Shown here in pieces: positions 6,347 through 8,232 of a stretch of 8,232 bases of DNA (position 1 is its first letter; every line of letters begins with the position of its first letter). A program made the translations under genes and the position numbers. The notes beneath the pieces were generated by a model that made no database searches, was not told the origin of the DNA, and worked only from the letters and a program-made list of their open reading frames with translations. The DNA is from CAMBRQ01 sp945870325 (lineage in GTDB: Bacteria; Bacillota; Clostridia; Lachnospirales; Lachnospiraceae): NCBI RefSeq assembly GCF_050313795.1, contig NZ_JBNPMC010000067.1, forward strand, positions 1 through 8,232, given 5' to 3'.

Positions 6347-6371
6347 TACAGGAAACTGCATATTTTCTGTA
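6347..6371. promoter_or_regulatory. inverted repeat overlapping the candidate aminopeptidase promoter
   Basis: TACAGGAAA (6347-6355) pairs with TTTTCTGTA (6363-6371) over nine positions, with one G-T mismatch in DNA terms, around a 7-nt centre. It covers the -35 area and ends 6 nt before the -10, a usual place for a repressor operator. It could also be incidental. Confidence 0.3.
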
Positions 6372-6382
6372 AAAACTATAAT
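6355..6382 (+). promoter_or_regulatory. candidate promoter of the aminopeptidase gene
   Basis: A consensus -10 TATAAT stands at 6377-6382, shortly downstream of the terminator. The -35 region is poor: ACTGCA at 6355-6360 with 16 nt spacing is the best I can propose. Because the upstream gene ends in a strong terminator, a promoter is expected in this gap. Confidence 0.45.
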
Positions 6383-6415
6383 TTATTTCAAAAATGCATA
6401 AGGAGGTAATGAATT

Positions 6416-8206
6416 ATGACCGTTGTAGCAGAAAGAATCGCAAGACTTCGTTCTCTGATGGCTGAAAAGGGAATTGACGCATACGTTGTTCCGACTGCTG
6501 ATTTTCATCAGAGCGAGTATGTAGGAGAACATTTTAAGGCACGGAAATATATTACCGGCTTTAGCGGCTCTTACGGAACTGCTGTTATCACAAAAGATGA
6601 TGGCGGACTTTGGACCGACGGAAGATATTTCTTCCAGGCAACCAATGAATTGGAAGGAAGCGGTATCCGCCTGATGAAGATGTTCGTGGGCGACACTCCT
6701 TCTATTACAGAATATCTGTGTGATTGTATCCCAGAAGGAGGAACCGTTGGTTTCGACGGACGTGTACTTTCTATGGGCGAAGGTCAGGAATATGAAGAAG
6801 CATTATCAACAAAGAATATCAAGATCAACTATTCAGACGATCTGATTGACGCAATCTGGGAGGATCGTCCGTCTCTGTCCAAGAAACCTGCATTCTTCCT
6901 GGAAGAGAAATACTCCGGTGAAAGCACTGCTTCTAAATTGATCCGTGTCCGCCAGGCAATCAAAGAGAATGGTGCCGATACACATATTATCGCTTCTCTG
7001 GATGACGTATGCTGGCTTCTGAATATCCGTGGTGATGATGTTGACTTCTTCCCACTGCTGCTCTCCTACGCTATCGTAACGATGAACAGTGTAGAGTTAT
7101 ACGTAGATGACAGCAAACTGAATGACCAGATTCATGAGGAATTGAAGAAAAACAATGTCAATATTCATCCATATAATGATATTTACGAAGATATCAAGTC
7201 TCTGGACAAGGACAGCGTTACCATGATTGATCCTATGAAGATGAATTATGCATTGTATAAAAATATTCCTTGTAAGATCGTAGAAGCAGCAAACCCAACC
7301 ATTCTTATGAAAGCCATGAAGAATGATGTAGAGTTAGAGAATATCAAAGCCGCACATATCAAAGACGGTATCGCAATTACCAAGTTCATGCACTGGGTAA
7401 AGACACGTTACGACAAAGAGCCTATTACCGAATTAAGTTCCGCAGCAAAATTAACGGAATTCCGTGCAGCCCAGGAAGGATATATCCGTGACAGTTTCGA
7501 GCCTTTATGTGCATTTGATGATCATGCAGCTATGATGCACTACTCTCCATCCGAAGAATCCGATGTAGAATTGAAATCCGGAGCATTCTTCTTAAATGAT
7601 ACAGGCGGCGGATACTATGAAGGTTCTACGGACATTACCAGAACATTCGTCCTCGGCTCTGTAGACCAGCAGATGAAGAAATACTTCACCGCAGTTGTAC
7701 GCGCTATGATGCGTCTGTCACGCGCAAAATTCTTATATGGATGCTATGGATATAATCTTGATATTCTCGCAAGAGGACCTATCTGGGATCTGGATCTTGA
7801 TTTCCAGTGCGGAACCGGACACGGCGTCGGCTATCTTGGCAATATCCACGAGCCACCGACAGGCTTCCGCTGGTATGTCGTTCCAAGCAAAAATGAGCAT
7901 CATCAGTTAGAAGAAGGCATGGTAATTACCGACGAACCAGGTATCTACGAAGATGGGCAGTTTGGTATCCGTATCGAGAATGAATTCATCGTAAGAAAAG
8001 GCGTTCAGAATAAGTACGGACAGTTCATGTATTTTGAAACCATTACATTCGCCCCGATTGACTTAGACGGAATTGATCCGGAAGAGATGAACAGGGATGA
8101 GCGCGAGTGGCTGAATCATTATCATAAAGATGTATATGAGAAGATCGGACCACATCTGACTGATGAAGAAAGAGAATGGCTGAAAGAATATACCAGAGCG
8201 ATTTAG
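6416..8206 (+). CDS. pepP: Xaa-Pro aminopeptidase (aminopeptidase P, M24B family), long form
   Basis: This 596-residue cytoplasmic metallopeptidase removes an N-terminal residue that precedes proline. It has the three-part build of the long aminopeptidase P form also found in eukaryotes: two creatinase-like N-terminal domains (about 1-155 and 160-305) and a C-terminal pita-bread catalytic domain (about 310-540) followed by a 'DPEEMNRDEREWLNHYH' tail that is typical of this form. All five dinuclear-metal ligands are visible: Asp395 in 'LNDTGG', Asp406 in 'STDITRT', His469 in 'GTGHGVGY', Glu507 in 'TDEPGIY' and Glu521 in 'IRIENEF'. His478 in 'NIHEPP' matches a conserved catalytic-site His. The start is secure: AGGAGG (6401-6406) lies 9 nt before the ATG. 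No signal peptide is present. Its partner upstream is a peptide transporter, so the likely task is use of imported proline-containing peptides. Confidence 0.96.
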   Translation: MTVVAERIARLRSLMAEKGIDAYVVPTADFHQSEYVGEHFKARKYITGFSGSYGTAVITKDDGGLWTDGRYFFQATNELEGSGIRLMKMFVGDTPSITEYLCDCIPEGGTVGFDGRVLSMGEGQEYEEALSTKNIKINYSDDLIDAIWEDRPSLSKKPAFFLEEKYSGESTASKLIRVRQAIKENGADTHIIASLDDVCWLLNIRGDDVDFFPLLLSYAIVTMNSVELYVDDSKLNDQIHEELKKNNVNIHPYNDIYEDIKSLDKDSVTMIDPMKMNYALYKNIPCKIVEAANPTILMKAMKNDVELENIKAAHIKDGIAITKFMHWVKTRYDKEPITELSSAAKLTEFRAAQEGYIRDSFEPLCAFDDHAAMMHYSPSEESDVELKSGAFFLNDTGGGYYEGSTDITRTFVLGSVDQQMKKYFTAVVRAMMRLSRAKFLYGCYGYNLDILARGPIWDLDLDFQCGTGHGVGYLGNIHEPPTGFRWYVVPSKNEHHQLEEGMVITDEPGIYEDGQFGIRIENEFIVRKGVQNKYGQFMYFETITFAPIDLDGIDPEEMNRDEREWLNHYHKDVYEKIGPHLTDEEREWLKEYTRAI

Positions 8207-8232
8207 TCAATTGGGGACGGGGGTTTTTTCAT
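8207..8232. repeat. G-rich tail resembling a dispersed intergenic repeat
   Basis: Directly after the aminopeptidase stop the sequence contains TTGGGGACGGGGG followed by six T residues. No stem precedes the T run inside the window, so it is not a visible terminator. GGGGACGG-type strings are, from memory, common in dispersed intergenic repeats near small transposases in gut Clostridia. With only 26 bases available this is a suggestion. Confidence 0.25.

Noticed and set aside
6108..6401. 97-codon plus-strand frame spanning the end of the transporter gene and the terminator
   Set aside because: It runs through the intrinsic terminator and promoter region, is out of frame with the transporter and has no family resemblance.
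1..8232. CRISPR arrays, tRNA or rRNA genes, insertion sequences
   Set aside because: I saw no regularly spaced repeats, no cloverleaf-like segments with the T-loop consensus and no transposase-like frames.

Overview
The window looks like a low-to-moderate GC Firmicute, most likely a gut Lachnospiraceae or related Clostridia. Both housekeeping-like proteins on the right (a POT-family peptide transporter and a roughly 600-residue Xaa-Pro aminopeptidase) have the look of Lachnospiraceae proteins. The Shine-Dalgarno sequences are strong GGAGG types. The gene cluster on the left belongs to a Clostridia-centred peptide-modification system. The taxonomic call is inference from sequence character, not from a search.

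Left half (about 1-4513, minus strand): a compact operon read right to left. Its order is a GTG-started ABC exporter (4513-2846), a radical SAM/SPASM peptide maturase of the CcpM type (2842-1382), a protein of the uncharacterised 'peptide maturation system' family I associate with TIGR04066 (1389-316), and an acyl-carrier-like small protein of the type I associate with TIGR04069 (302-45). The genes are separated by 3 nt, an 8 nt overlap and 13 nt, so they are almost certainly co-transcribed and translationally coupled. Together they resemble the clostridial Cys-rich RiPP (ribosomally made, post-translationally modified peptide) maturation loci. The maturase would install radical-derived crosslinks on Cys-rich precursors, the ABC protein would export the product, and the other two proteins have no established biochemical role. 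No conventional precursor gene is visible. A further gene probably begins at the left edge, and a tiny Cys-containing ORF overlaps that spot.

Middle (4514-4926): a very AT-rich divergent intergenic region. It holds a candidate promoter for the RiPP operon (minus strand), a candidate promoter for the transporter (plus strand), an 11-nt-period TTAAC direct repeat just upstream of the transporter promoter, and a second pair of imperfect 11-nt direct repeats.

Right half (4927-8206, plus strand): a POT/PTR-family MFS transporter with an altered ExxERFxYY motif, a clear intrinsic terminator (6317-6345), and then an aminopeptidase P with a complete dinuclear metal site, under its own candidate promoter and inverted repeat. 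The pair makes sense as peptide uptake followed by cleavage of Xaa-Pro bonds, but the terminator makes them separate transcription units. The right-hand genes are visibly less AT-rich than the left-hand operon, which suggests the RiPP operon was acquired horizontally next to a resident locus. The final 26 bases carry a G-rich motif that resembles dispersed repeats.
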